A stretch of 47,093 nucleotides of DNA from an uncultured Collinsella sp. (GCA_902489665.1 CABUAT010000016.1:1-47093), one strand, 5' to 3'. Positions 34,351 through 42,432 are shown, counted from the stretch's first letter. Made by a program: numbers and translations. Notes: a model not told the origin generated them from the sequence alone.

Positions 34351-35277
34351 CTATGCCGGCTGACGGTCGAGGCACGCGTCCCACATCTGGTCGCGTTCCT
34401 CCTGGCTGATGCCCTTGAGGGCCTTGTCGATAAGCTTGAGGAGCTTCTTTGAGCCCTTGCGGCAGCCGACGTTTGCCGTGACCTCCTGCTTAAAGCCCTC
34501 GCCTTCGGCAAATTGAATGGGGACGATACCGGGATTTTGGGCCATATAGCCCTTCTCGTTCTCGGTGTTGTACGTCACGGCGTCGCAGGTGCCCTGCAGC
34601 AGGTTCGAGAACACCGTAGGGACGGAATCGACCGGGTTTTTGTGCACGACGCCCGGGATCTCGTCGATGACGGTATCGAGCATGGTGTCTTTTTGGCCCA
34701 GGACCGTGGCGCCGCTAAAATCGCTGAGCTTGGTGGCGTTTTGGTAGGGCGAGCCCTCTTTTACGAACAGGCCAAAGTAGCCGATGAAGTAGGGGTCGGA
34801 AAAGCCGACCGACTCCTCGCGCTCGGGCGTGGCGCTCATGCCGGCGATGATGAGGTCGATCTGGCCGTTGTTGAGCGAATCGATAAGACCCGAGAAGCTC
34901 TGCTTAACGGCGACGGGCTCGCCGCCGAGGGCCTTGCAGACGACCTTGGCGATCTGCACGTCGTAGCCGTCGGCATAGGCGCCCTGCACGTTGTCGATGG
35001 GGATCGTGAACTCGCTGGCCTCGGAAACCTGCCAGTTGTACGGGGCGTAGGCCGCCTCCATGCCGATGCGGATCTTGTCCTTGCCGATAACGGAATCGGA
35101 CAGGTCGTCGCGACCGCCGCCCGTCGTGGGCTGAACTACTTCCAGCGTGGACGGACGCTGGCAGCCGGCAAGCGCGCCGGCGACGACGGAAGCGCTCGCA
35201 GCGAGAGCGCTACCCAGAAAGATGCGACGGCTGCACACCGGTTGGCGCTGCGCATCGCGCTGTTGGGGAGAATGCAT
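34351..35277 (-). CDS. amino-acid ABC transporter substrate-binding lipoprotein
   Basis: Extracytoplasmic receptor (308 aa, bacterial SBP family 3). The N-terminus combines a twin-arginine motif (SRRIFLGS) with a lipobox (LAGC near residue 39), so it is probably Tat-exported and lipid-anchored. The two-lobed binding domain shows GMEAAYAPYNW, GYDVQIAKVVCKALG, DLIIAGMSATPEREESVGFSDPY and a hinge before the C-terminal helices. The ligand cannot be read from sequence. First gene of the operon; a hairpin lies just upstream of its ribosome site and a palindrome further upstream. Confidence 0.92.
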   Translation of the reverse strand: MHSPQQRDAQRQPVCSRRIFLGSALAASASVVAGALAGCQRPSTLEVVQPTTGGGRDDLSDSVIGKDKIRIGMEAAYAPYNWQVSEASEFTIPIDNVQGAYADGYDVQIAKVVCKALGGEPVAVKQSFSGLIDSLNNGQIDLIIAGMSATPEREESVGFSDPYFIGYFGLFVKEGSPYQNATKLSDFSGATVLGQKDTMLDTVIDEIPGVVHKNPVDSVPTVFSNLLQGTCDAVTYNTENEKGYMAQNPGIVPIQFAEGEGFKQEVTANVGCRKGSKKLLKLIDKALKGISQEERDQMWDACLDRQPA

Positions 35278-35288
35278 AATCTGCCTTC

Positions 35289-35320
35289 CCTGTTGAATCG
35301 TATGCTAACGACTCAACAGG
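35289..35320 (-). promoter_or_regulatory. hairpin in the leader of the amino-acid transporter operon
   Basis: CCTGTTGA pairs with TCAACAGG, with an A-C mismatch and four further pairs closing a 6-nt loop. It ends a few bases before the GGGAAGG ribosome site of the receptor gene, where it could affect translation or mRNA stability. Confidence 0.45.
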
Positions 35321-35340
35321 ATACCGCACGCCGCTATCCA

Positions 35341-35360
35341 CTTGTATGCATACATACAAG
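35341..35360. promoter_or_regulatory. palindromic operator candidate upstream of the amino-acid transporter operon
   Basis: CTTGTATG-CATA-CATACAAG is a perfect 8-bp inverted repeat (9 bp with flanking A/T), 64 bp upstream of the receptor start. The TTGTAT/ATACAA arms resemble GntR-family sites. The regulator is not in the window. Confidence 0.5.
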
Positions 35361-35392
35361 TTTACGAACTGGAAAATGACTGATTGATGCAA

Positions 35393-35474
35393 GGGCAGCT
35401 AATTTGGGACGGGGCTATTTTGACTGCTTGCATGTGAAAGCAGTCAAAATAGCCCCGTCCCAAATTAGCTGCCC
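35393..35474. repeat. perfect 37-bp inverted repeat
   Basis: Arms 35393-35429 and 35438-35474 are exact reverse complements around an 8-nt loop. It lies between the epimerase gene and the transporter operon. No T run follows on either strand, so it is not a standard terminator. It contains GGGACGGGG, in the style of other intergenic hairpins here. Confidence 0.9.
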
Positions 35475-35492
35475 CGACCCATGCATCGGAAT

Positions 35493-35556
35493 GAGCGTGG
35501 AAAATCTCCCACTTTTGGCTCGCACACGGGCTCAAAACGGGAGATCATCCACGCTC
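35493..35556. repeat. imperfect hairpin downstream of the epimerase gene
   Basis: GAGCGTGGA (35493-35501) pairs with TCCACGCTC (35548-35556), and TCTCCC with GGGAGA inside, separated by a 3x3 internal loop. A half copy of the right arm recurs at about 39446-39470. Confidence 0.7.
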
Positions 35557-35583
35557 AAGTTATGACCGCTCCGTGCGGAACCC

Positions 35584-36477
35584 CTAGAGCAGCGTAACGC
35601 TAAAGCTGCGCTCGTCCGTCTCGCCCGGCGCCAAGGTGATGGTGTTGACCTTGTGCTCAAAGACGTCGTCCTCGGTGTCCATGGTGGTGTGGCCGGTCCA
35701 GGGCTCGAGCGCCACAAACGGGGCGTCGTTGGCGGCAGACCACACGCCAATGTACTTAAAGCCCTCAAAGTCGATCTTGACGCCGTGGCCCGACTTGCGG
35801 CCGCGCAGCGTGAGCGTGGAGCCCGGGGTATCGGTGAACATGATGGCATCGTTATCGAAACTGCGGTGCGTGATGGGCAGCACGTCAGAGCTATCGGGCG
35901 CCTTGTAGCTGCCCTCGAACGTCATGAGGCCATCGGGCGTGATGATGGGGGCCTCGTTGGTCCAAGCCTCGGTAAACGCCAGCTCGTAATCCTCGAATGC
36001 CTCGTCCTCGGCACCGGGAGCCGGTACGTTAAACGCGGGGTGGCCGCCCACCGAGAACGGCAGGTCCACGTCGCCGGTGTTGGTGACGGCAAAGGTCTGC
36101 GTGAGCGTGGCGTCGCCGGTTAGGGCATAGGTCATGTTGAGCTTAAAGTGGAAGGGGAAGGCCTTGAGCGACTCGGGCGTATCGGTGATCTCGTAAGTTA
36201 CCGAAGAGCCGTCCTCGGAAACCTCGACCAACTTGTGCTCGACGATGCGCGCGAGTCCGTGGCGCGGCATCTCGCAGGTGCCAGCCGCAGACGTCGCCGT
36301 GTTGTTGCGCAGTGAGCCCACGATGGGGAACAGAATGGGCGCATGCTTGCCCCAAAAGGCGGGGTCGCCCTGCCACAGATACTCGTTGCCGTCGAGGGCA
36401 AGGCTCGTGAGCTGGGCTCCCATGGAATCGATGGCCGCGGTGAGGCCGCCGCGCTTGATGGTGGTGACGGTAGACAT
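35584..36477 (-). CDS. aldose 1-epimerase family protein (LacX-like)
   Basis: Galactose-mutarotase-fold protein (297 aa). FPIVGSLRNN and PRHGLAR near 50-75 and the catalytic-His motif VGGHPAFN near 150 match the LacX-type subgroup, with a likely catalytic Glu in VALEPWTGH near 265. These proteins interconvert alpha and beta anomers of aldoses or hexose phosphates; the actual sugar is unknown. ATG 36477 is chosen because GGAGG lies seven bases upstream; an upstream ATG has none. Probably a single-gene transcript. Confidence 0.88.
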   Translation of the reverse strand: MSTVTTIKRGGLTAAIDSMGAQLTSLALDGNEYLWQGDPAFWGKHAPILFPIVGSLRNNTATSAAGTCEMPRHGLARIVEHKLVEVSEDGSSVTYEITDTPESLKAFPFHFKLNMTYALTGDATLTQTFAVTNTGDVDLPFSVGGHPAFNVPAPGAEDEAFEDYELAFTEAWTNEAPIITPDGLMTFEGSYKAPDSSDVLPITHRSFDNDAIMFTDTPGSTLTLRGRKSGHGVKIDFEGFKYIGVWSAANDAPFVALEPWTGHTTMDTEDDVFEHKVNTITLAPGETDERSFSVTLL

Positions 36478-36556
36478 GCTACTTCCTCCAAAAGTAAACA
36501 ATAATATCGAGGGCTATTGTGCCACTCTTGGCGGCAAGGAGAAGCGGCAGGCGCAG

Positions 36557-37426
36557 TTATTGAGCGATTGCGTAAAGGTCGAACCCGCCCTGCGGCGTGC
36601 TGTCGACCGTATCGGGCGCCTGCGAGTTAAAGCTCACGGGAACCATGCGCTTTGAGGCGCGGAAGCGCGTGCCATCGGTGGCGACGGGCGGCTCGTCGAC
36701 CGTGAGCTCGTAGTCGCCGGGCTTGAGTTCGATGCCGTCGCCAGCGGAGTTGACATATTGATACTCGTCAATCGCCTGCCCCCTGAGTGTGCGGCCCACG
36801 ATATGGATGAGCATCTGGCTGTCGCCGCGGGCGGTGTCCCATGTCGCACCGTCCTTGACCTCGACCGACACGTGCACCGAGCGCGTGCGGCTGAGCGATT
36901 GTTCGACAGACATCTCGACCTTGGCGGCATCTTTGCGCTGTTGCTCCACATGGCTCCAGACATTTCCGATCGCCGAGCAAGCGATGACGCCGGCCATGAA
37001 GGCGATGAGGATGGGGCCGAGCGGGGAGCGGCGGCCCGCGTCTTCCTCGCGAGCTAGGTCGGGGCGATGCGTGGGCGCAGGCGCCTGAGCACCATGCGCG
37101 GGCACGTCGAGTATGCTGAAGGATGCCGTGCTGCCGGGGTCGATGTTATGGCGCGGCTGCGGGGTCTTGGCCGGCGAGATGGACATGTCCGCCGGCTCAC
37201 CCAGCGTGGCCGTGGCATCGGCCTTAGCCTCATCGGCCTCGGCCTGGGCCCAGGCCTGTTCGAAGGTCAGGGGCTCGGCGGCATCGGAGGCGGCATCAGG
37301 CTCGACAGCGGCATCGTTGCCGGTCTCGTCCTCGTCGCTCGACACGTCACGCGACGCGGGCTCGTCCCACCCCTCGTCCGGAGCCTCGCCCTCGCTATAC
37401 CACCATTCAAAGTTATCGATATCCAT
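36557..37426 (-). CDS. hypothetical single-pass membrane protein
   Basis: Unrecognised protein (289 aa). Residues 1-135 are acidic and Ala/Asp/Glu-rich with little predicted structure (DEPASRDVSSDEDE). One transmembrane helix lies at about 137-157 (GPILIAFMAGVIACSAIGNVW), followed by a short Gln/Arg/Lys helix and an outside domain with VHVSVEVKDGATWDTARGD and a beta-rich LKPGDYELTVDEPP segment resembling a carboxypeptidase-regulatory or Ig-like fold. The ribosome site is weak. Function unknown. Confidence 0.75.
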   Translation of the reverse strand: MDIDNFEWWYSEGEAPDEGWDEPASRDVSSDEDETGNDAAVEPDAASDAAEPLTFEQAWAQAEADEAKADATATLGEPADMSISPAKTPQPRHNIDPGSTASFSILDVPAHGAQAPAPTHRPDLAREEDAGRRSPLGPILIAFMAGVIACSAIGNVWSHVEQQRKDAAKVEMSVEQSLSRTRSVHVSVEVKDGATWDTARGDSQMLIHIVGRTLRGQAIDEYQYVNSAGDGIELKPGDYELTVDEPPVATDGTRFRASKRMVPVSFNSQAPDTVDSTPQGGFDLYAIAQ

Positions 37427-37511
37427 ACGGGGCGCCCCTTAGGCCTCGCAAATAAACACTTGCTAGCCTTATACCCTCAGACGGCACGAGGGCTCGCCGG
37501 CACAGACAGGA

Positions 37512-37576
37512 AAACCGTCACAACATTCGACGCTTTTCCTCGATTTCGAGATTTTCGCCGAATGTTGTGATGGTTT
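37512..37576. repeat. 18-bp inverted repeat upstream of the MFS gene
   Basis: Arms 37512-37529 and 37559-37576 (core TCACAACATTCG) are complementary except for one mismatch, with a 29-nt loop. It lies between two divergent genes, with the first R2 hairpin directly after it. Confidence 0.75.
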
Positions 37577-37596
37577 GGGCGACTGGCTGGCAGCGC

Positions 37597-37629
37597 AATG
37601 TAACAAAGGGACTGCCCCTTCGTCACATT
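37597..37629. repeat. dispersed hairpin R2, copy 1
   Basis: AATGTAACAAAGGG-ACTG-CCCCTTCGTCACATT: an imperfect stem (12 of 14 pairs). Near-identical hairpins occur at 39473-39503 and 41019-41051. Confidence 0.75.
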
Positions 37630-37686
37630 CTGTTAGAGTTGCAGGGATTGAATCTCGCTTATCCATGCGACATTGGAGTGACAACC

Positions 37687-38922
37687 TTGACCGCCGCAAC
37701 CACGCCTAAAAGTAAGTCAACCGCCGCCGCGCTCTCCCCCGCGCGCACCAAGCTCTGCCTGGCGCTGCTCGTGCTGTTGGGATTCTCGCTCGGCTGCTCC
37801 GAGTTCGTGGTCATCGGCATCGAAAGCGACTTGGCAACGGAACTCGGCATCTCGCTTGCCACCGCGGGCCAGCTCATCAGCGTATTCGCGCTCGTCTACG
37901 CTATCGCCACGCCGGTACTTGCGCTCAGCACGGGGCGCTTCCGCCGCTACCAGCTGCTCGTGTGCTACAGCATCGTCTTTGTGCTCGGCAATCTGGTCAT
38001 GGCGTTGGCGCCCAACTTCCAGGTGCTGTTCGCCTCGCGCATCATCTTGGGCTCCGTCTCGGGCGCGCTGCTCGCCGTGGGTGTGACGTACATCCCCGAG
38101 CTGCTGTCTCCGCAGCAAACTTCGCTTGCCATCTCGGTGGTATATGGTGCGTTTTCCGTGGCAATGGTCTTTGTCACTTCGATCGGCAAGTTTGTGGCCG
38201 ACACGCTCGATTGGCACGTAGCCATGTACGGCACGCTGACCTTTGCCGTTCTGATCTGCGGAGCGCTCGTGGCGTTTATGCCGCGCGCTGGGCAAACCGA
38301 CGAGCCTGCCACCTTTCGCGAGCAGGCGGGTCTGCTACGCGAGCCGAGCATCATCACCGGCATGCTCATCTTTTTGTTTGGCGTGGGCTCGGTCTACGTG
38401 TTTTACGGCTATGTGACGCCCTATCTGGAGCAGGTGCTGGGCATGGGCACGGTCGAAGCCAGCACCACGCTTATGGCCTACGGCGTGTTCTGCCTGATCT
38501 CGAACATCCTGGGCGGATGGATCGATGCGCGCTTTGGCATGAAGGCGCTGCTTGTGACGTTTGTGCTGCAGGCTGCGGCGCTGCTCGGGCTGTTTGCTGT
38601 GGGCGGCACCATGCCGCTCGCGCTGGTCTTTGTCTTTAGCTTGGCGCTGCTCATGTACCTGTTCTCGGTGTCGTGCATCACGCACTTTATGGACGTGGCA
38701 CGCAGCCGCCATCCCAAGTCGATGGTACTCGCGAGTTCGGTTGAGCCCATGGCGTTTAACGTCGGCATTTCGTTTGGCACCGCGGTAGGCGGCGCCGTGG
38801 TAAGCGGCGTTGGCATTGCGTACGTGGGCGCAGTGGGTGCCGCGTTCTCGCTTGTGGCCTGGGCGCTCACGCTGGTGACGATTAAGCTGGCTCGCTGGGA
38901 GCGCAAGCGGGCGCAGGCGTAG
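37687..38922 (+). CDS. MFS transporter, DHA1/AraJ-like
   Basis: Twelve-helix major facilitator (411 aa), probably a drug or sugar efflux pump. Helix 1 has FSLGCSEFVVIGIESDLATELG, typical of the AraJ/YdhP group, and the loop 2-3 motif appears as LSTGRFRRYQLL near 80. The frame is open upstream to 37567, but no ATG suits; the TTG at 37687 has GGAGTG six bases before it. The phosphatase gene follows 51 bp downstream. The substrate is unknown. Confidence 0.88.
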   Translation: MTAATTPKSKSTAAALSPARTKLCLALLVLLGFSLGCSEFVVIGIESDLATELGISLATAGQLISVFALVYAIATPVLALSTGRFRRYQLLVCYSIVFVLGNLVMALAPNFQVLFASRIILGSVSGALLAVGVTYIPELLSPQQTSLAISVVYGAFSVAMVFVTSIGKFVADTLDWHVAMYGTLTFAVLICGALVAFMPRAGQTDEPATFREQAGLLREPSIITGMLIFLFGVGSVYVFYGYVTPYLEQVLGMGTVEASTTLMAYGVFCLISNILGGWIDARFGMKALLVTFVLQAAALLGLFAVGGTMPLALVFVFSLALLMYLFSVSCITHFMDVARSRHPKSMVLASSVEPMAFNVGISFGTAVGGAVVSGVGIAYVGAVGAAFSLVAWALTLVTIKLARWERKRAQA

Positions 38923-38973
38923 GCGCAGATGCGATACTCGAGCTTGATGATGGCGATCGAAAGGAAACCGCAT

Positions 38974-39420
38974 ATGCAATGCGTACTGTTTATCTGCTAT
39001 GGGAACATCTGTCGCTCGACGATGGCTGAGTCGGTGTTTACCGAGTTGGTGCGCCGCGCCGGGCGCGAGGGCGAATTTGTCATCGATTCCGCTGCGACCT
39101 CGACCGAGGAGATTGGCAACCCGCCGCATCATGGCACGGTCGCCAAGCTGCGCGAAGTCGGGATTCCCGTCGTCGCACATCGTGCACGTCAGGTGCGTCG
39201 CGCGGAGTATGGCGACTGGGACCATATTGTCTATATGGATGCTGAGAACGCGCGTGGCCTGCGTCGCATCTTTGGCGACGACCCTGGCGGCAAGATTACG
39301 CGCTTGCTCGATTGGACTGATCGCCCCGGCGACGTGGCCGATCCCTGGTACACCGGCAATTTCGATGCCACCTACCGCGACGTGATCGCCGGCTGCACCG
39401 CCATGCTCGAGCAGCTGTAG
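38974..39420 (+). CDS. low-molecular-weight protein-tyrosine-phosphatase
   Basis: Cytosolic phosphatase (148 aa). The P-loop CYGNICRS (residues 8-15) carries the CX5RS active site, and the acid-loop Asp is in VADPWYTG near 122. Family members dephosphorylate tyrosine kinases of polysaccharide synthesis or host proteins; no BY-kinase is nearby. ATG 38974 follows AAAGGA by eight bases. Probably co-transcribed with the MFS gene. Confidence 0.93.
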   Translation: MQCVLFICYGNICRSTMAESVFTELVRRAGREGEFVIDSAATSTEEIGNPPHHGTVAKLREVGIPVVAHRARQVRRAEYGDWDHIVYMDAENARGLRRIFGDDPGGKITRLLDWTDRPGDVADPWYTGNFDATYRDVIAGCTAMLEQL

Positions 39421-39472
39421 GTTCGTGGGCGCACGAACCACGCTCTAAACGGGAGAAAATCCACGCTCATGA

Positions 39473-39503
39473 ATGTGACAAAGGAACTGCCCCTTTGTCA
39501 CAT
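39473..39503. repeat. dispersed hairpin R2, copy 2
   Basis: ATGTGACAAAGG and CCTTTGTCACAT form a perfect 12-bp stem. It lies between the convergent phosphatase and DUF4143 ATPase genes, next to a GTTCGTG-GGCG-CACGAAC hairpin (39421-39438). Confidence 0.8.
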
Positions 39504-39515
39504 CCGGGACTGGCC

Positions 39516-40877
39516 CTAGACCGGCTTGACCTCCAGCTTTATCCCCTCGGCGCAGGAGTCGCCCAAAACATCCGAAAGGGCCCAGGTCGCATATAGCGGC
39601 AAATAGAGAACCGCTCCGTTGCGCTCAACGTTGCCTCTCGAGAAAACAATCCCGAGCCTTACGCCATATTCAGCCGTATCAAGCACATGACCGAGCGCAG
39701 CGTGCGCGTGGTAATAGGAGCCCGATTTAACCTCGATCGGAACAGCCGTCCCATCCGGTCCATCGACCACAAAGTCCACTTCACCGCGCTTTTTTGTCTG
39801 ATAGTAGTAAAGCTGGCGATTTTGGGCAGCCAGCTGCTGGGCCACCACGTTTTCGTAAATGCCGCCCAGATTGGGCTCCTTGCTATCAAGATACGCCGCT
39901 TGGGCGACTCCAACGGGGTAGCGCGCCATCAACATGCCCGTATCCGATTGATATAGCTTGAACTGCGATGGCCGTGCCGTCTTGAGCAGAGGCGATTTTG
40001 GCTCGGTTACGATATCGGCTTTGAGAGCAACGCCGGCATCGACAAGCCATACAAAATCTCGCTGATACTTCTCGTAGTAAGCCTTGGGGCCAATGGAATT
40101 GAGCACGAAGCGCTTGTTTTCGCCCTCGAGCATAATAGGGAGCTGATCGTAGATGCTCTGCGCCTGAAGGGCTCGCCCGCTTGCATACTTGGAGATATCC
40201 CGCCGGTACTGTTCGTTGAGCTCTGACTGTAGCTGACGAACAGAGGCAAGGTCGCCCTGCGTGTCAAGGAAACGCTGCACAACCTCCGGCATTCCGCCGA
40301 CAACGGTATAGGTCCTGAAGTTTGCCATCATCGCGTCATGAATGTAATCGGGAACGGGCCTCTCGCTGGTACACGCGTCATGTATCGTTTGGCGAGCCCC
40401 CTCGCTCACCCCGATTGCCCAGCAAAACTCCTCAAAATCGAGCGGGAACATCCTAAGCTCGTGGACATACCCCACGGGATAGGACCTGACGCCCTTGAAC
40501 TGGGTCCCGAGCATTGACCCCGAAAACGCCCAGCGGCACCTCCCGTCCTCAACAAGGAACTTTGCCATCGTCATGATGTCGGGGGCCTCTTGGACCTCAT
40601 CGATAAACACGAGCGTTTTGCCTGGCGCAATCGACTTTCCCGAAAGAAGCGTCACCCTGCTGATGAAATCATCGGCATCCCGCGCCTCGAGAAGAGCATC
40701 TTTTGCCTGGCGGTTTTCCATGAGGTTAAGCTCGATGTAGGTTGCATGGTTGGCTTTGCCAAATGCGCGAATCGAATAGCTTTTGCCAATCTGGCGAGAA
40801 CCCGTAATGAACAAGGCCTTTTGCTCGGAAGACTTCAGCCAACGCTCCAGCTCTGCCGCTATTTTCCTGCGCAGCAT
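39516..40877 (-). CDS. AAA-family ATPase with DUF4143 domain
   Basis: Full-length (453 aa) member of a large, poorly understood family. Walker A GSRQIGKS near residue 25-32 and Walker B LVFIDEVQEAP near 95 in the N-terminal AAA domain, then the DUF4143 region with LYQSDTGMLMARY, GGIYENVVAQQL and the endonuclease-like YQTKKRGEVDFVVDGP plus PIEVKSGS. ATG 40877 has GGGGAG upstream and is preferred over an ATG 21 bp earlier. Three short repeats with a 33-bp period lie just upstream. Possible roles in defence, stress or DNA processing are speculative. The copy at 22473-23102 lacks the AAA part. Confidence 0.9.
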   Translation of the reverse strand: MLRRKIAAELERWLKSSEQKALFITGSRQIGKSYSIRAFGKANHATYIELNLMENRQAKDALLEARDADDFISRVTLLSGKSIAPGKTLVFIDEVQEAPDIMTMAKFLVEDGRCRWAFSGSMLGTQFKGVRSYPVGYVHELRMFPLDFEEFCWAIGVSEGARQTIHDACTSERPVPDYIHDAMMANFRTYTVVGGMPEVVQRFLDTQGDLASVRQLQSELNEQYRRDISKYASGRALQAQSIYDQLPIMLEGENKRFVLNSIGPKAYYEKYQRDFVWLVDAGVALKADIVTEPKSPLLKTARPSQFKLYQSDTGMLMARYPVGVAQAAYLDSKEPNLGGIYENVVAQQLAAQNRQLYYYQTKKRGEVDFVVDGPDGTAVPIEVKSGSYYHAHAALGHVLDTAEYGVRLGIVFSRGNVERNGAVLYLPLYATWALSDVLGDSCAEGIKLEVKPV

Positions 40878-40901
40878 AGGCTCTCCCCTCGGTGTCATCG
40901 A

Positions 40902-40977
40902 ATGAAATGCAAAGTTTTATATGCTTGATTATCGATGAAATGCAGGATTTTTAGAACCTAAAATCGGATGAAATGCA
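40902..40977. repeat. three direct repeats with 33-bp period upstream of the DUF4143 ATPase gene
   Basis: ATGAAATGCA occurs at 40902, 40935 and 40968, each preceded by ATCG and followed by a purine triplet and T-rich bases. The array starts 25 bp upstream of the start codon. Spacing is about three helical turns, so one protein could bind all three on the same face. Confidence 0.8.
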
Positions 40978-41018
40978 GAGATTTGAGATTATAAGCAAAA
41001 GAAGGGGCGCCACCGGCG

Positions 41019-41051
41019 AATGTGTCAAAGGGGCTGTCCCTTTGACACATT
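41019..41051. repeat. dispersed hairpin R2, copy 3
   Basis: AATGTGTCAAAGGG and CCCTTTGACACATT form a perfect 14-bp stem with a 5-nt loop, just after the TIGR04076-like gene. Paired changes relative to copies 1 and 2 keep the stem intact. Confidence 0.8.
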
Positions 41052-41059
41052 GCGCTCGA

Positions 41060-41392
41060 CTACTCGTCAACGATCTCGGCAAGCCAGACATTGAGGGTAT
41101 CGACCTCGGGGCAGCAGAACTTTGCCGTGCCGGGCTCGTTGCCGGGCACGGTGCCGTCGTAACGCAGGATGTCGATATAGGGAAAGCCCACGTGGCAGGC
41201 CATGGCGCACATCTTGCCGCGATCGCGGTCGAAGTCGAAGACGTCGCCCGGCTTGTGGCCATGATGGCAGCGGCACGTCCCCAGCTGGTCTACGCAGCTA
41301 ATGCGGATACGCGGACGCTTGCCGCGCGGAGCGCCGAGCGGCTTGTTCTCGCCCGAAGGCTCGGCGGAGCCGCCCTCGGCCGCGCTACTCAT
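41060..41392 (-). CDS. TIGR04076-like small Cys-rich protein
   Basis: Uncharacterised protein (110 aa). After a low-complexity N-terminus (about 1-28) comes the family-like core: CRCHHGHKPGDVFDFD, then GKMCAMACHVGFPYIDILRYDG and a final KFCCPEVDTLNVWL, with conserved Cys and His suggesting a metal or cluster site. The ATG at 41392 overlaps the last codons of the pyridoxamine kinase gene, so translation is likely coupled. Function unknown; the family name is from recall of the motif pattern. Confidence 0.75.
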   Translation of the reverse strand: MSSAAEGGSAEPSGENKPLGAPRGKRPRIRISCVDQLGTCRCHHGHKPGDVFDFDRDRGKMCAMACHVGFPYIDILRYDGTVPGNEPGTAKFCCPEVDTLNVWLAEIVDE

Positions 41393-42209
41393 GGTCAATC
41401 ACGTCCAGGCACGCCTCGATGGGAAGTCCGGCCGACTTGTCCTCCTGGTCGGCATTGCGCTCGATAAGCTCGGCCACCACGCGCATGGCGTCGGCCGTCG
41501 CACGCCGCAGGCTCCAACCGGCCATAACGCGGCCCACAAGCACCGCCGAGAACGTGTCGCCCGTGCCCGGGAAATAGACCGGAATGAGCTCAAAGGGAAT
41601 CGTAAAGTACTCCCCCGCCACATGGTCGTAACCGATAACCGCGTTCGCGCCATTGACTACGGCGCTCGTAACGACCACCGACTTGGCGCCCAGCGCGCGC
41701 ACGGCGTCCACGAGCGCGTGGGCCTCGTCGACCGAAATCTGCTCGGCAATAGGCGTATCGGCGAGCAGGCATGCCTCGGTGTAGTTGGGCACCGCGTAGT
41801 CGGCGCACTCGAGCAGGCTGCGCATGAGGCCAATCGTGGACTCGGGCACGCCGGCGTAGAGCTTGCCGTTGTCGCCCATGATGGGATCGACGAACACCTT
41901 GGTGCCCTTTTGCGCACGGCGGTGGCAAAAGTCCGAGATGATGCGCGTCTCTTCCTCGGTCACGATAAAGCCGGTCGAGATGGCGTCGAACTCAAAGCCG
42001 AGCTCTTCCCAGATGGCAAGACTCTGACGCACGTACTCGGTGGTGTCGTGGATGTAGAACTTGGGGTAGTTGAGCGTATCGGACACAAGTGCCGTCGGCA
42101 GATTATGGATACGGTAACCCATGTGCGACAGCACCGGCAGCATGGCGGAAAGCGCGACCTTGCCGTAGCCGCACATATCGTTAATCAGCAGCAGCTGAGT
42201 ATTCTTCAT
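41385..42209 (-). CDS. pyridoxamine/pyridoxal kinase (ribokinase superfamily)
   Basis: Phosphorylates B6 vitamers for PLP salvage (274 aa). NDMCGYGKVALSAMLPVLS at the N-terminus, FVDPIMGDNGKLY near 110, NYTEACLL near 143, and the anion-hole GTGDTFSAVL near 216 with the catalytic Asp match the PdxY/PdxK group rather than ThiD. AAGGGGG precedes the ATG. The TIGR04076-like gene overlaps its end. Confidence 0.88.
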   Translation of the reverse strand: MKNTQLLLINDMCGYGKVALSAMLPVLSHMGYRIHNLPTALVSDTLNYPKFYIHDTTEYVRQSLAIWEELGFEFDAISTGFIVTEEETRIISDFCHRRAQKGTKVFVDPIMGDNGKLYAGVPESTIGLMRSLLECADYAVPNYTEACLLADTPIAEQISVDEAHALVDAVRALGAKSVVVTSAVVNGANAVIGYDHVAGEYFTIPFELIPVYFPGTGDTFSAVLVGRVMAGWSLRRATADAMRVVAELIERNADQEDKSAGLPIEACLDVIDHE

Positions 42210-42360
42210 GAAAGTCCCCCTTGGATCGGGCGCGGCGCAACGGCGCCACAGTGCAACTAAGTGTAGCGCAGGGGACGTTGCGAGCGGTCGCTAGGGGTCG
42301 CGAAGAGCGCATTGTTGCGGAAAGGTTACGGAAAATGATCCCTTTTCCTCCGTCCCCAAG

Positions 42361-42416
42361 TAGTCGTTGGGGACGTTCTTAAACGACTAGTCAAACAAGA
42401 ACGTCCCCAACGACTA
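42361..42416. repeat. perfect 20-bp inverted repeat with GGGGACG/CGTCCCC arms
   Basis: Arms 42361-42380 and 42397-42416 are exact reverse complements around a 16-nt loop that itself contains GACTAGTC. No T run follows. It lies between the divergent pyridoxamine kinase and marR genes. Confidence 0.85.
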
Positions 42417-42432
42417 ACCCAACGACTATCAG

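Noticed and set aside
38335..39441. 368-codon minus-strand frame across the MFS and phosphatase genes
   Set aside because: Both + strand genes have clear motifs and ribosome sites; the antisense frame has neither.
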